Origin: Rhodoblastus acidophilus
GTDB taxonomy: Bacteria > Pseudomonadota > Alphaproteobacteria > Rhizobiales > Beijerinckiaceae
Length of the DNA stretch: 64,000 bases
Reading direction: 5' to 3'
Assembly (NCBI RefSeq): GCF_025961575.1
Contig: NZ_JAOQNX010000010.1
Location: 98,043 to 162,042, forward strand
Part shown: piece after piece, positions 35,893 to 44,213 of the stretch
Position numbering within the stretch: the stretch's first letter is position 1
Layout of the letters: the number at the start of each line of letters is the position of its first letter
The notes under the pieces: generated by a model
The model's database searches: none
Told to the model about the DNA's origin: nothing
The model's input: the letters and a program-made list of their open reading frames with translations, nothing else
Translations under genes and position numbers: made by a program

Positions 35893-35907
35893 TTGGGAAG
35901 TCCAATG
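35893..35907. promoter_or_regulatory. LysR-type operator upstream of the U32 operon
   Basis: ATTGG-GAAGT-CCAAT is a perfect inverted repeat of the T-N11-A type bound by LysR proteins. Its centre lies about 20 bases upstream of the -35 box at 35920, near position -55 relative to the expected transcript start, the usual place for an activator site. Confidence 0.6.
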
Positions 35908-35919
35908 GCGCCCATAGAT

Positions 35920-35948
35920 TTACACCGGCGCGAGCCGCCGCCTATCAT
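35920..35948 (+). promoter_or_regulatory. Sigma-70-type promoter of the U32 operon
   Basis: TTTACA (35920-35925), a 17-base spacer, and TATCAT (35943-35948) match the housekeeping consensus at four of six positions each. The expected start near 35955 leaves a leader of about 70 bases before the first U32 gene. Strength has to be inferred. Confidence 0.5.
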
Positions 35949-36027
35949 CCGTTCATAAGAAACCGAAACGCAGACGCCCGCGCAAAGAGGCAAAACAACA
36001 GCGTTCGGACCAGGGAGTGGACTACAA

Positions 36028-37035
36028 ATGGTCATGATGATGGCCCCGGGTGGCACCCGGGACATGTGCCGTCTCGTGCTCGATGAGGGCGCGGACGCGG
36101 TTTATGTTGGCGTGGTCGGCTGGAGCCGCAGGGGCGCCGAACACGAATTGTCCGATGACGAAATCCGTCATGTGATCGACGACGCCGCCGCTCGCGGACG
36201 CGAGGTGCGCATCGTCGTCAACACGCTGCCGAGCTCCACCGAAATCCCCATGTTCATCGAGCGCATCGTTCAATATGCGGGCTGGGGCGCCAAGGGGTTC
36301 ATGATCAGCGATGTCGGTTGCATGCGGCTGGTCAAAAAACTTCTTCCCAAGGTTGCGGTCCACACCAGCGTCGGCTGCGGCGTCACCAATTTCGAGGATG
36401 TGCGTTTTCTGCGCGACAATGGCGCGACCCATGTCGTGCTGCCCTATCGCATGACCGTCGAGGAAATCGCCGAGATCAAACAAAAGACCGGCGTCGGCAT
36501 CGAGGTCTTCCTGTTCAAGACCCCGTCGGGCGGCAAAATCTGTCCCGGCAAATGCATGATGTCCAGCTATTTTAGTTACCGCCGTTGGCTGGACGAGACG
36601 GGAAAAGATCATTTTTATGGCAGCGCCAGCCGGGGCGGCGATTGTCTGCGCGTGTGCCAGACCGAATGGGATTTTGGCCCGGACGATTCCTTCATTCGCC
36701 ACGGCATGACCATCAAGACCAATCCCGCTTTGTGGCTCGACGAATTGCCGGCCTATCTGGCGGCGGGCGTCGATTGCCTCAAAGTGCCGGGACGCGACCG
36801 CTCCGATCTCTTGGTGCGCGACATCGTGCGGTTTTATCGACGTGTGCTCGACGTGATTCAGGGGAGCGACCGGCCCGATCTCTCGGGCTTCCGCGACGAG
36901 TTGCTCGTCTTCCACCAGCGCTGGAAGGTCGAGCGCGGCATCCGCGACAACCGCCTGATCGGAGAAGCCGAACGCGAGGCGCGGCGAGTCGAGCGCGCGC
37001 AAGTGTCGGCGAAGAATTTCGAAGTCGTGATCTGA
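36028..37035 (+). CDS. U32 family protein, UbiU-like, copy A
   Basis: A 335-residue protein of the U32 family, often labelled peptidase but in UbiU, UbiV, TrhP and RlhA now linked to oxygen-independent hydroxylation with an iron-sulfur cluster. The start APGGT..M...VLDEGADAVYVGVVGWSRRG matches the UbiU barrel. Four cysteines in the pattern of a cluster site are at 172 and 176 (KICPGKC) and 206 and 210 (GGDCLRVC). The same four are kept in copies B and C. An AGGGAG box lies before the ATG. It is followed 10 bases later by a UbiV-like gene, as in ubiUV pairs. Substrate unknown. Confidence 0.85.
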   Translation: MVMMMAPGGTRDMCRLVLDEGADAVYVGVVGWSRRGAEHELSDDEIRHVIDDAAARGREVRIVVNTLPSSTEIPMFIERIVQYAGWGAKGFMISDVGCMRLVKKLLPKVAVHTSVGCGVTNFEDVRFLRDNGATHVVLPYRMTVEEIAEIKQKTGVGIEVFLFKTPSGGKICPGKCMMSSYFSYRRWLDETGKDHFYGSASRGGDCLRVCQTEWDFGPDDSFIRHGMTIKTNPALWLDELPAYLAAGVDCLKVPGRDRSDLLVRDIVRFYRRVLDVIQGSDRPDLSGFRDELLVFHQRWKVERGIRDNRLIGEAEREARRVERAQVSAKNFEVVI

Positions 37036-37045
37036 GGATTCCTAA

Positions 37046-37960
37046 ATGTTCGAGCTTTCCACCAATGTGGCGTCGCCGCAGCAGCTTCGCCGTGGGGATT
37101 TTTCCGCCTATGACGCGCTCTATCTCGGCGAGTTCTCCTGCCTGAGCTATCCCAACAATTTCTGCGCCCATCCCGAGTTTTTGGCGGAGGCCGTGGCGCA
37201 GGTCTATGAGCTCGGCAAGAAAGCCTATCTGCGGCTGTTCGCTGTGCCGAGCAATCACGATTTGCCCACCGTGCGCAAGGTGATCGAAACGGCGCTCGCC
37301 CTGCCGTTCGACGGCTTTGAGGTCCACAATCTCGGCCTGCTGCAAATGCTCAAGGAGATGGGGAACACCAAGCCGATTCATCTTGGCGTGTTCGGCAATT
37401 TGTATACCGACGCCACCGCGCGGGTCGTCAAGGATTATGGGGTCACTCGGGTCTATCCCAATCCCGAACTGAGCCTCGACGAGGCCATTTATATCCGTGA
37501 CAACACGCCGATTGATGTGCTCATTCCCGTGCATGGCAAAATTCCGCTGGTGGTGGCGGAGACCTGTTTCATTCACGAAAATTCCGGCGGTCTGCCTGGC
37601 GAGGATTGCAAGTTCAAATGCTCGCAGGAGCATTGGCTGACGCGCTCCTCCGGCGACTGGTCGCTGAAGGACACGGGTTGCATGACGCTGAGCGGCGCCG
37701 ATCTGTGCATGCTCGAACATGTCGACCGATTGGCCGCGGCGAAGCTCAACGCCTTTTATGTGCAGAGCCATGGTGAGAGTCCCGAATATATCGCCAAGGT
37801 CGGGCGCATCTATCGCGACGCTTTCACGCGCGCCTTTGCCGGCGAGGCCGAAGGCGATGTCGCGCCGCTGCTGGAGGAGTTGTCGGGGCTGGCGAAGATG
37901 GGCCTTTGCAACGGCTATTACTTTGGCGATGCGGGCCGCCGCTATGTGGGGCGGACATGA
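37046..37960 (+). CDS. U32 family protein, UbiV-like
   Basis: A 304-residue U32 protein of the UbiV type. Cysteines 40, 174, 188 and 192 (NNFC, AETC, GEDCKFKC) lie almost where the four iron-sulfur ligands of Escherichia coli UbiV lie (39, 180, 193, 197). Additional Cys occur at 32, 212 and 221. YLRLFAVPSN, FDGFEVHNLGLLQML and LGVFGNLYTDATARVVKDYGVTRVYPNPELS form the barrel. In the ubiquinone pathway UbiU and UbiV work as a heterodimer; here one UbiV-like protein may pair with up to three UbiU-like proteins. A GAGGA box precedes the ATG, and the stop overlaps copy B by ATGA. Confidence 0.85.
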   Translation: MFELSTNVASPQQLRRGDFSAYDALYLGEFSCLSYPNNFCAHPEFLAEAVAQVYELGKKAYLRLFAVPSNHDLPTVRKVIETALALPFDGFEVHNLGLLQMLKEMGNTKPIHLGVFGNLYTDATARVVKDYGVTRVYPNPELSLDEAIYIRDNTPIDVLIPVHGKIPLVVAETCFIHENSGGLPGEDCKFKCSQEHWLTRSSGDWSLKDTGCMTLSGADLCMLEHVDRLAAAKLNAFYVQSHGESPEYIAKVGRIYRDAFTRAFAGEAEGDVAPLLEELSGLAKMGLCNGYYFGDAGRRYVGRT

Positions 37961-38943
37961 AAACGCCCGCCCTTCTCGCGCCGGGCGGCACGCTCGAAAT
38001 GGCGAGGGTCGCCGTCGATGAGGGGGCGGACATCGTCTATGTGGGGCCGCTCGGATGGAGCCGGCGGCCCTATGAATCCGAGATGACGGACGAGGACATT
38101 CGCGCCGCCATTTTTTACGCACGCGAAAACGGGCGGCAGGTTCGCATCGTGCTCAACACCTTTCCCAGCCCGTTCGAAATGGACGATTTCGCGCGAAAGG
38201 TGCAGCTCTATGCGGGATGGGGCGCCTCGGGTTTCATTGTCACCGATCCCGGCGCCATCAGGCTGATCCGGGGCCTTGTTCCCGACACGCTGATCCATGT
38301 CAGTATCGGCAGCGGCGTCACCAATTCCTGGGACGCGGAATTTTATCGCGAGATCGGCGCCGACGTGATCATCCTGCCCTATCGCTGGGGCGAAACGGAA
38401 ATTGCCGAGACCCGCTGCGTCTCCGGCATCGGCCTCGAAGTCTTTTTGTTCGAGACGGTGCAGACCGGCAAAATCTGCCCGGGCAAATGCATCATGTCGA
38501 GCTATCTGAAATTCCGCGAATGGCTTGATATCGAGGGCAAGGCGACCTCCGGCAGCGCCAATCGGGGTGCGAAGGAATGTTATCGCGTCTGTCAGACCAA
38601 TTGGGATTTTGCGGCTGAGGACGGTGATCCCGTCAAACTGAAATTGCGGCGTGACGCGCGGCTGATGCTGGAGCAATTGCCGGCATTTGTCGAACTCGGC
38701 GTGGAGTGTTTCAAAATTTCCGGGCGCGAACGGCCGGTTCCGATGATCCGAGACCTCGTCCGGTTTTATCGCAAGGCGCTCGACGGCATTGCGGCGGGCC
38801 AGACGGATATGTCTGTTTACGTCGATGAACTCGCCACGTTGCGGGGGCGCTGGACCGTCGAAAAGCGCAAGCGTGTGGATGTCCTGATGGATCGCGCAGA
38901 GCATTATTCCGACGCTGCGCCGAGTCTGGCGGTTGCCCAATGA
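37957..38943 (+). CDS. U32 family protein, UbiU-like, copy B
   Basis: A 328-residue paralogue of copy A. The N-terminus LLAPGGTLEMARVAVDEGADIVYVGPLGWSRRPYE and the helix-strand pattern are the same, and the cluster cysteines are at 174, 178 (KICPGKC), 208 and 212 (KECYRVC). A conserved KISGRERP near residue 264 corresponds to KVPGRDRS of copy A. The start at 37957 overlaps the UbiV-like stop by four bases; a longer frame upstream starts inside that gene and is rejected. It overlaps the next gene by ATGA, so A, V-like and B copies and the binding-fold protein are translated together. Confidence 0.85.
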   Translation: MKTPALLAPGGTLEMARVAVDEGADIVYVGPLGWSRRPYESEMTDEDIRAAIFYARENGRQVRIVLNTFPSPFEMDDFARKVQLYAGWGASGFIVTDPGAIRLIRGLVPDTLIHVSIGSGVTNSWDAEFYREIGADVIILPYRWGETEIAETRCVSGIGLEVFLFETVQTGKICPGKCIMSSYLKFREWLDIEGKATSGSANRGAKECYRVCQTNWDFAAEDGDPVKLKLRRDARLMLEQLPAFVELGVECFKISGRERPVPMIRDLVRFYRKALDGIAAGQTDMSVYVDELATLRGRWTVEKRKRVDVLMDRAEHYSDAAPSLAVAQ

Positions 38944-39815
38944 ACTTTTTGCGCGCCGCGTTTGAAACAAGTGGCAGTCCGTCTTGGGTAATGCGGGTGA
39001 TCCGGTTGCAGAGCCTGGACCGCCGCCACGGTTTTGATCTGGAATTGGTGCTCGGCGGCGATCTCGGCGACCGCCGCGCGCAGGCCACGCAACACGTTCT
39101 CGCGCAGGGGCGCGCCGATCTGATCGACACCGACTGGCTGTCGATCGCCCGGAGCCAGGACACGGATGCGCCGCTGCACGCCATTTTTCCTTACGGGAAG
39201 ATCGTGGGCGCGCTGGTGGTCGCCACCGGATCGGGGATTGAGGGGCTCGACGAGTTGCGCGGCCGGCGCGTGGGCGTCATTCGCGCCTCCGACAAGAACT
39301 GGTTTGTCGCGCGGGCTGCATGTCGTCAGCGGCATGGGTTTGATCCGCAGGGCATTGTGCAACTCGCCGAGGCGCTCTCCAAGACCACGCTGCTGTCCTG
39401 GCTTGAGAGTGGCGAAGTCGAGGTCGCCGCGCTGCCCTGGCATCTGGCCCCGCGGGTGACGGCGAGCGGAAAATTCCGTCAGCTTTGCGATGTGCTCGAC
39501 CTCTTGCCCGAACTCGGCGCGCCCTCGGTTCCCACCACCTTTTTCGCGACGCGGCCGGAATTCGCCGCGACGCATCCGAAACTGGTCGCGGCCTTCATCG
39601 CCGCCTATCGCGACGCGGTCGCAATGATGCGCGCGGATGAAACCCTTTGGCGCGAGGCGGCGGCGCAGCCGGGCGACGACGCGGTCGTGCTCGCAGGTTT
39701 GCGCGCCGCGTGGCTGCGCCGGATTTGCGACGCATGGCCCGAAAACGCCACGAGTCAATTGAACGATTTCTTTGAACGGCTGTCGCGGGACTCCTTGGTC
39801 CCAGCAGACGCATAA
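38940..39815 (+). CDS. Periplasmic-binding-fold (NMT1/SsuA-like) protein without signal peptide
   Basis: A 291-residue protein with the two-lobed fold of NitT/TauT-type substrate-binding proteins (RADLIDTDWLSIARS, IEGLDELRGRRVGVIRASDKNW, FFATRPEFAATHPKLVAAFIAAYRDAV). It begins directly with the first beta strand (MNFLRAAFETSGSPSWVMRVIR) and has no signal peptide or lipobox, and no permease or ATPase gene is near. A cytoplasmic role is therefore likely, either as an enzyme on this scaffold (as in MqnA or THI5-type enzymes) or as a ligand carrier for the pathway. Its position between U32 genes supports a direct link with them. Confidence 0.75.
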   Translation: MNFLRAAFETSGSPSWVMRVIRLQSLDRRHGFDLELVLGGDLGDRRAQATQHVLAQGRADLIDTDWLSIARSQDTDAPLHAIFPYGKIVGALVVATGSGIEGLDELRGRRVGVIRASDKNWFVARAACRQRHGFDPQGIVQLAEALSKTTLLSWLESGEVEVAALPWHLAPRVTASGKFRQLCDVLDLLPELGAPSVPTTFFATRPEFAATHPKLVAAFIAAYRDAVAMMRADETLWREAAAQPGDDAVVLAGLRAAWLRRICDAWPENATSQLNDFFERLSRDSLVPADA

Positions 39816-39839
39816 AAGCCGGGGAATGGGGAGCACACA

Positions 39840-40790
39840 ATGGTTGCTTTGATGGGGCCGGGCGGCACGTTCGACATGGCGGTGGCCGCCTTGCAGCGCG
39901 GTTGCGATTCCGTCTTTGTCGGACCCAAGGGATGGAGCCGCCGTCCCGCTTCCGACGAGTTGGAAGAGGAGGAAATTCGCGACCTCATCCATTTCGCAAA
40001 ACCGCTCGGCAAGGATGTTCGCGTCGCCATCAATGTCATGCCCAATCCCGAGGAAATCCCCGCCTTTTTGTTGAAGGTCGAGCGCTACGCGCTGTGGGGC
40101 GCCGGCGGCGTGATGATTTGTGATCCCGGCTGCATCAAACTGGTGCGTGAGCGCTGCCCCGATCTCGATATCCATGTCAGCGTGACGGCGGGCGTGTTCA
40201 ATTCGCGCGACATTTCCTTTTATCGCGAGCTCGGCGCGAATATTGTCGTCATTCCCTATCGCTGGGGGACGAAGGAGCTGGAGGAGGTTCGGGACCAGAC
40301 CGGCGTCGGCCTCGAAGCCTTCATGTTCCAGACGGTGAAGCGCGGCCGCATTTGTCCGGGGCGCTGCTATTCCTCGAGCTATTTTCTCATCGCGCACGAA
40401 CACGATGCCGCGGGAAAGGATCACCATGTCGGCAGCGCCAGCCGCGGCGGTTCCTGCCACCGCATCTGCCGGGCGAAATGGGACCTCGCCATTGACGAGC
40501 AGGGCGTGTCGGGCAATCCGGATCTAAAAGCGTCGCCGGAATTGCTGCTGTGGGAAATGCCGGATTATGTCCGGCTCGGCGTCGACCGCTTCAAGATTCC
40601 GGGACGCGAGCGTTCGGTGAATCTCGTCGCCGACATTTGCGGCTTTTATCGCCGCGCGCTCGACCATGTGCTTGCCGGAAACGATGACGTCTCCGGTTTC
40701 GCCGACGAGTGGAACGAGATTCGCGTGCGCTGGACGCGCGAGCGTTGCCGCCGCGACGATGGGCGCATCGCTCATGCGCAGGCCTCCTGA
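39840..40790 (+). CDS. U32 family protein, UbiU-like, copy C
   Basis: A 316-residue third paralogue. GPGGTFDMAVAALQRGCDSVFVGPKGWSRRP opens the fold, and the cluster cysteines are at 172, 176 (RICPGRC), 206 and 210 (GGSCHRIC), at the same numbers as in copy A. The middle segment YFLIAHEHDAAGKDHHVGSASRGG is His-rich and differs from A and B, which points to another substrate or partner. A 24-base gap with a GGGGAG box separates it from the binding-fold gene. The KIPGRERS motif near residue 252 is conserved in all three copies. Confidence 0.85.
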   Translation: MVALMGPGGTFDMAVAALQRGCDSVFVGPKGWSRRPASDELEEEEIRDLIHFAKPLGKDVRVAINVMPNPEEIPAFLLKVERYALWGAGGVMICDPGCIKLVRERCPDLDIHVSVTAGVFNSRDISFYRELGANIVVIPYRWGTKELEEVRDQTGVGLEAFMFQTVKRGRICPGRCYSSSYFLIAHEHDAAGKDHHVGSASRGGSCHRICRAKWDLAIDEQGVSGNPDLKASPELLLWEMPDYVRLGVDRFKIPGRERSVNLVADICGFYRRALDHVLAGNDDVSGFADEWNEIRVRWTRERCRRDDGRIAHAQAS

Positions 40791-40812
40791 CCCCTTTCAC
40801 GGATGCACAGGC

Positions 40813-43422
40813 ATGGACGGCGTTTCGGTTTGCGTTTCCGACATGACTTTTTTGCCGCTTGAGGCGCCGGCGCGGCGCGATTTCGTTCGCGGACTCGACG
40901 AGATTGGTCCTGATGACGCCGGGCTCGTCGGCGGCAAGGCGTTTCCGCTCGCGGCGCTGCTGCGCAATGGTTTTTGCGTGCCAAGAGGGTTTTGCGTCAC
41001 CACCGACGCTTTTCGCGCGCGCCTTGGCGGCGATCTGCCCGAGGACTTGCGCGACGACCTCGCCGAGGCCTGGCGCCGCAGCGGCTTTCGCATGGCTGCC
41101 GTGCGCAGCTCCGCGACCGAGGAGGACGGCCGCGAAACCTCGTGGGCGGGGGTGTTTCCCACCGTGCTGCCGGTGCGCGATGCCGACGAAATGATCGCCG
41201 CGGTCCAAAATTGTTTTCGCGCGCTTCATGCGCCGGAAGCGGAATTTTTGCGCGCGCACGGGCGGAGGAGCGCGCGTCCGGCCATGGCGGTTCTGGTTCA
41301 GGAATTGATTGAGGCGGAGGCGGCGGGGATCGTGTTCACCGCTCATCCCGTCACCGGCGCGCGCGGCGAGATCGTCATCAACGCCATTCGCGGACTGGGG
41401 GAGCCGCTGGCTTCGGGCCGCGTCAATGGCGACACTTTTGTTGTCGCCGCGCGCGATGGCGCGATCCGCTCGCACGTCGTCTCGGATCAGGCCTTCATGC
41501 TGACGTCTCGCGGCCCCGTGGCGCTGGAGGAGGCGAAGCCGGCGCTGACGCACGCGCAAGCGCAAAAACTCGCGCGGCTCGCCGTCGAAGTCGAAGACGT
41601 TTTCAATTGTCCGCAGGACATTGAATTCGCGATTGCCGAGGGACGCATTCATCTGCTTCAGGCTCGGCCGATCACCGCCGTCGATCGGGAGACGGTGGGC
41701 GAAGGTGAGATCGCGGCATATCTCGAACACGAGCGCACGCGCCTGAAAAAGACGGTGGCGGCGCTGCGCCGGCAGGGGTTTTTGACCGGCGAACGCGCCA
41801 TTTTCAGCAGCGGCAATATCGGCGAACTCTTGCCCACGCCGACGCCGATGAGTTTTGGGCTGTTTCGCACAATATTCGCCGGACCGGGCGGCGCCATCGC
41901 GGCGGGACGCCAAAAGCTCGGCTATGCGCTCGCGGCCGACGCCGCCGAACCGCTCTACGAAAAAATTGGCGGGCAGCCTTTTTTCAATGTCGAGATCGAC
42001 GCCAAAACTTTTTGTATCGGCGCGCCAGTCGAGGTGGACGACATTCTCGACAGCATCGCGCGTGAGCCCGGCCGCGCCTCCTATCCCGAGTTTGGCCTTT
42101 ACACCCAGGGCCTGAGCCTCGACGAGGCGCGGGCGCGCCATGGCGAAGCCGAGGGGTTTGCCCGACACGCCGCCTTCTGGCGGTTTCACGACGGCATGCG
42201 CCGGGCGGCGCGCGATCTGCTGCGTCGCCGCGCGCAGGACGAAGCCGACTGGGCGTTGGCGCTGGAGCCGCCCCGTTCCGACGAAATCGACGGCTCGGCC
42301 GAAAAGCTGCTTGCGGCGTTGCAGCGCCGGCTCGACCGGCTTCGCAAACTCTGCGTCGATTTCGTCATGGCGGCGCGCGTCGCCTTTTTCTTTGCCGATC
42401 TCGTGCGCTGGCGGCTGCGGCGCCATTTGGGCGACGACCGGCTGATCGGCGAATTGCTCATGGGCCTCGACGGCTCCATGGTGACGCAACAGGCTTTCGA
42501 TCTGGAAAAGCTGGCGAAGGGAGAGATCGCGCGCGAAACCTTCCTCGCGGCTTACGGTCATTGCGCGGCGAACGAACTCGAGATTTCGCTGCCGCGCTTC
42601 GCCGAGGAGCCACTGGTCCTCGACAGGCTGTTGCGCGATCTCTCCGCATCCGGCCGACGCCCGGCCGCCGAATTTCGGCGGCAGCAGCGCCAGCGCCGCG
42701 CCGCGCAGCGCGAGGTGCGCCGGCGATTGGCGGAAGTGGGTGTGGCCAACGTTGAGATTCGCGACTTCTTCGCCGACCTTCGCCTCGCGCAAAAATTCCT
42801 GCCGCGCCGCGAGACCGCAAAGCATTTTTATACCGGCGACTATCGCGGGCTGCGCGCGGTCCTGTTGGAGCTCAATGCGCGGCTGGGCTGGGCCGAGGGT
42901 GACGTTTTCTACCTGGAGCCGGAGGAGATCGGGGGCGCGTTGGCGCGACCCGACGCCTTCGCGCCATTGGTATGCGCGCGCCGGCGTGAAAGAAAGATCG
43001 CCGCCCGGCTCGCCGCCCAGCGCCGCATCCCCGCCGTCATTTTCGCCGATGCGCTGGATAAAATCGGCGCGCGGGCCGAAGCCGCGACATCGACCGCTTT
43101 CGTCGGCGCGCCGGTCGCGCCGGGCGCCGTGGTCGGCCGCGTGATGCTGCTGGACGAGGGGGTGACCGGCGCGCCGCCCGGCTGTTGCCGCGAGCGCATC
43201 CTCGTCGCCCATTCCGCCAATCTCGGTTTGGCGCCTTGGCTGCGCGTCGCCGCCGGTCTTGTCGTCGAAGTCGGCGGCGTGCTCGCCCATGCCGCCTGTC
43301 AGGCGCGCGAGGCCGGCGTTCCCGCTCTGGTGCTGGAGGGCGCGACTTCGCTGTTGCGCGACGGCATGCTCGTCAGCCTCGACGGCGAGACCGGACGCCT
43401 CGAAATTCTGGAATCGACATGA
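40813..43422 (+). CDS. PEP-synthase / rifampicin-phosphotransferase-like dikinase
   Basis: An 869-residue protein with the three-part layout of rifampicin phosphotransferase. Residues about 30-330 are a PPDK-type ATP-grasp (VGGKAFPLAALLRNGFCVPRGFCVTT, AAVRSSATEEDGRETSWAGVF, GIVFTAHPVTGARGEIVINA, FNCPQDIEFAI...LLQARPIT). Residues about 330-750 form an acceptor-binding region. The C-terminal swivel domain has the phospho-His in GGVLAHAACQAREAGVPALV (near His826). The enzyme would transfer the beta phosphate of ATP to a small hydroxylated substrate and release AMP. It lies 22 bases after U32 copy C and overlaps the SDR gene. The start is uncertain: Met at 40813 or 40843. Confidence 0.82.
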   Translation: MDGVSVCVSDMTFLPLEAPARRDFVRGLDEIGPDDAGLVGGKAFPLAALLRNGFCVPRGFCVTTDAFRARLGGDLPEDLRDDLAEAWRRSGFRMAAVRSSATEEDGRETSWAGVFPTVLPVRDADEMIAAVQNCFRALHAPEAEFLRAHGRRSARPAMAVLVQELIEAEAAGIVFTAHPVTGARGEIVINAIRGLGEPLASGRVNGDTFVVAARDGAIRSHVVSDQAFMLTSRGPVALEEAKPALTHAQAQKLARLAVEVEDVFNCPQDIEFAIAEGRIHLLQARPITAVDRETVGEGEIAAYLEHERTRLKKTVAALRRQGFLTGERAIFSSGNIGELLPTPTPMSFGLFRTIFAGPGGAIAAGRQKLGYALAADAAEPLYEKIGGQPFFNVEIDAKTFCIGAPVEVDDILDSIAREPGRASYPEFGLYTQGLSLDEARARHGEAEGFARHAAFWRFHDGMRRAARDLLRRRAQDEADWALALEPPRSDEIDGSAEKLLAALQRRLDRLRKLCVDFVMAARVAFFFADLVRWRLRRHLGDDRLIGELLMGLDGSMVTQQAFDLEKLAKGEIARETFLAAYGHCAANELEISLPRFAEEPLVLDRLLRDLSASGRRPAAEFRRQQRQRRAAQREVRRRLAEVGVANVEIRDFFADLRLAQKFLPRRETAKHFYTGDYRGLRAVLLELNARLGWAEGDVFYLEPEEIGGALARPDAFAPLVCARRRERKIAARLAAQRRIPAVIFADALDKIGARAEAATSTAFVGAPVAPGAVVGRVMLLDEGVTGAPPGCCRERILVAHSANLGLAPWLRVAAGLVVEVGGVLAHAACQAREAGVPALVLEGATSLLRDGMLVSLDGETGRLEILEST

Positions 43423-44213
43423 GTCTTTTTGATCTTGCGGGTCGCCGGGTCGTGGTGACCGGCGCCGGCGCCAATGGCGGCATCGGCCACGCCCTGGCGC
43501 TGGGTTTCGCCAAGGCCGGCGCGCGGCTTGCTCTGTGTGATATCGATGCGGACGGGCTTTCGCGGACGGTGGAGGAAACCCAGGCCGCGTTCGCCGCGGG
43601 CTGTGACATTTCCGTCGAGGCGGAGGTGGAGGCGTTTTTCGCCCGGGCGTGCGAAAATCTCGGCGGCATTGACGTGCTCGTCAACGTGCCCTTCGTCTTT
43701 CCGCGCCGCTGCCCGCCGCATGAATTGCCGCTCGCCGACTGGGAGCGCATGTTCGCCGTCAATGTCACCGGCTATTTCCTTTGCATCCGCGCGGCGCTGC
43801 CGCTCATGCTGGGGCAGGGCGGGGGGGCGATTATCAACATTGGCTCGAATGCCGGCGAGACCGCGCTGGGGCGCGGCGCCTTCGCCTATAGCGCGACCAA
43901 AAGCGCGGTGCATCAGATGACCCGCGAGCTCGCCGTCGAATATTGCGCGCGCGGTGTTCGCGTGAACGCGCTGGCGCCGGCCCAGGTGCTGACGCCGGGG
44001 CTCGCGGCCCATATGGACAATCCGCATTTCCGCGACAATGTGTTGCCGCGCATTCTGATGGGCCTGCCGATGGGGCGGCTGCTGACGCCTGAGGATATGG
44101 TGGGCCCCGCGCTGTTCCTGGCGTCGGATGCGGCGGCTTGCGTCAATGGCGTGATCCTGCCGGTGGATGGCGGCAATCTCGCCATGAACGCCGGCGGCGG
44201 CGCGCCGCGATGA
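43419..44213 (+). CDS. Short-chain dehydrogenase/reductase (SDR)
   Basis: A 264-residue classical SDR. The nucleotide site VTGAGANGGIGHALALGFAKAG (residues 12-33) is slightly longer than the usual TGxxxGIG, and CDIDADG suggests NAD(H) preference. The catalytic residues are a Ser in INIGSNAGE and the YSATKSA motif (Tyr-x3-Lys), and the C-terminus shows the usual VILPVDGGNLAMNAG. The NNAG motif is replaced by VNVPFVF. It probably oxidises a secondary alcohol or reduces a ketone in the same pathway. It overlaps the dikinase and the FAH gene by ATGA on both sides. Confidence 0.9.
   Translation: MSLFDLAGRRVVVTGAGANGGIGHALALGFAKAGARLALCDIDADGLSRTVEETQAAFAAGCDISVEAEVEAFFARACENLGGIDVLVNVPFVFPRRCPPHELPLADWERMFAVNVTGYFLCIRAALPLMLGQGGGAIINIGSNAGETALGRGAFAYSATKSAVHQMTRELAVEYCARGVRVNALAPAQVLTPGLAAHMDNPHFRDNVLPRILMGLPMGRLLTPEDMVGPALFLASDAAACVNGVILPVDGGNLAMNAGGGAPR

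Noticed and set aside
36028..37960. Reading the first U32 pair as the ubiquinone genes ubiU and ubiV
   Set aside because: Cysteine spacing in the UbiU-like copies differs, there is no ubiT, and the neighbours are not quinone genes, so no gene symbol was assigned.
36028..40790. Reading the U32 genes as collagenases or peptidases
   Set aside because: The family name is historical; the four conserved cysteines and similarity to UbiU/UbiV point to iron-sulfur hydroxylation factors.
40591..43290. An 899-codon minus-strand frame opposite the dikinase
   Set aside because: Antisense shadow of a gene with strong PPDK motifs on the plus strand.
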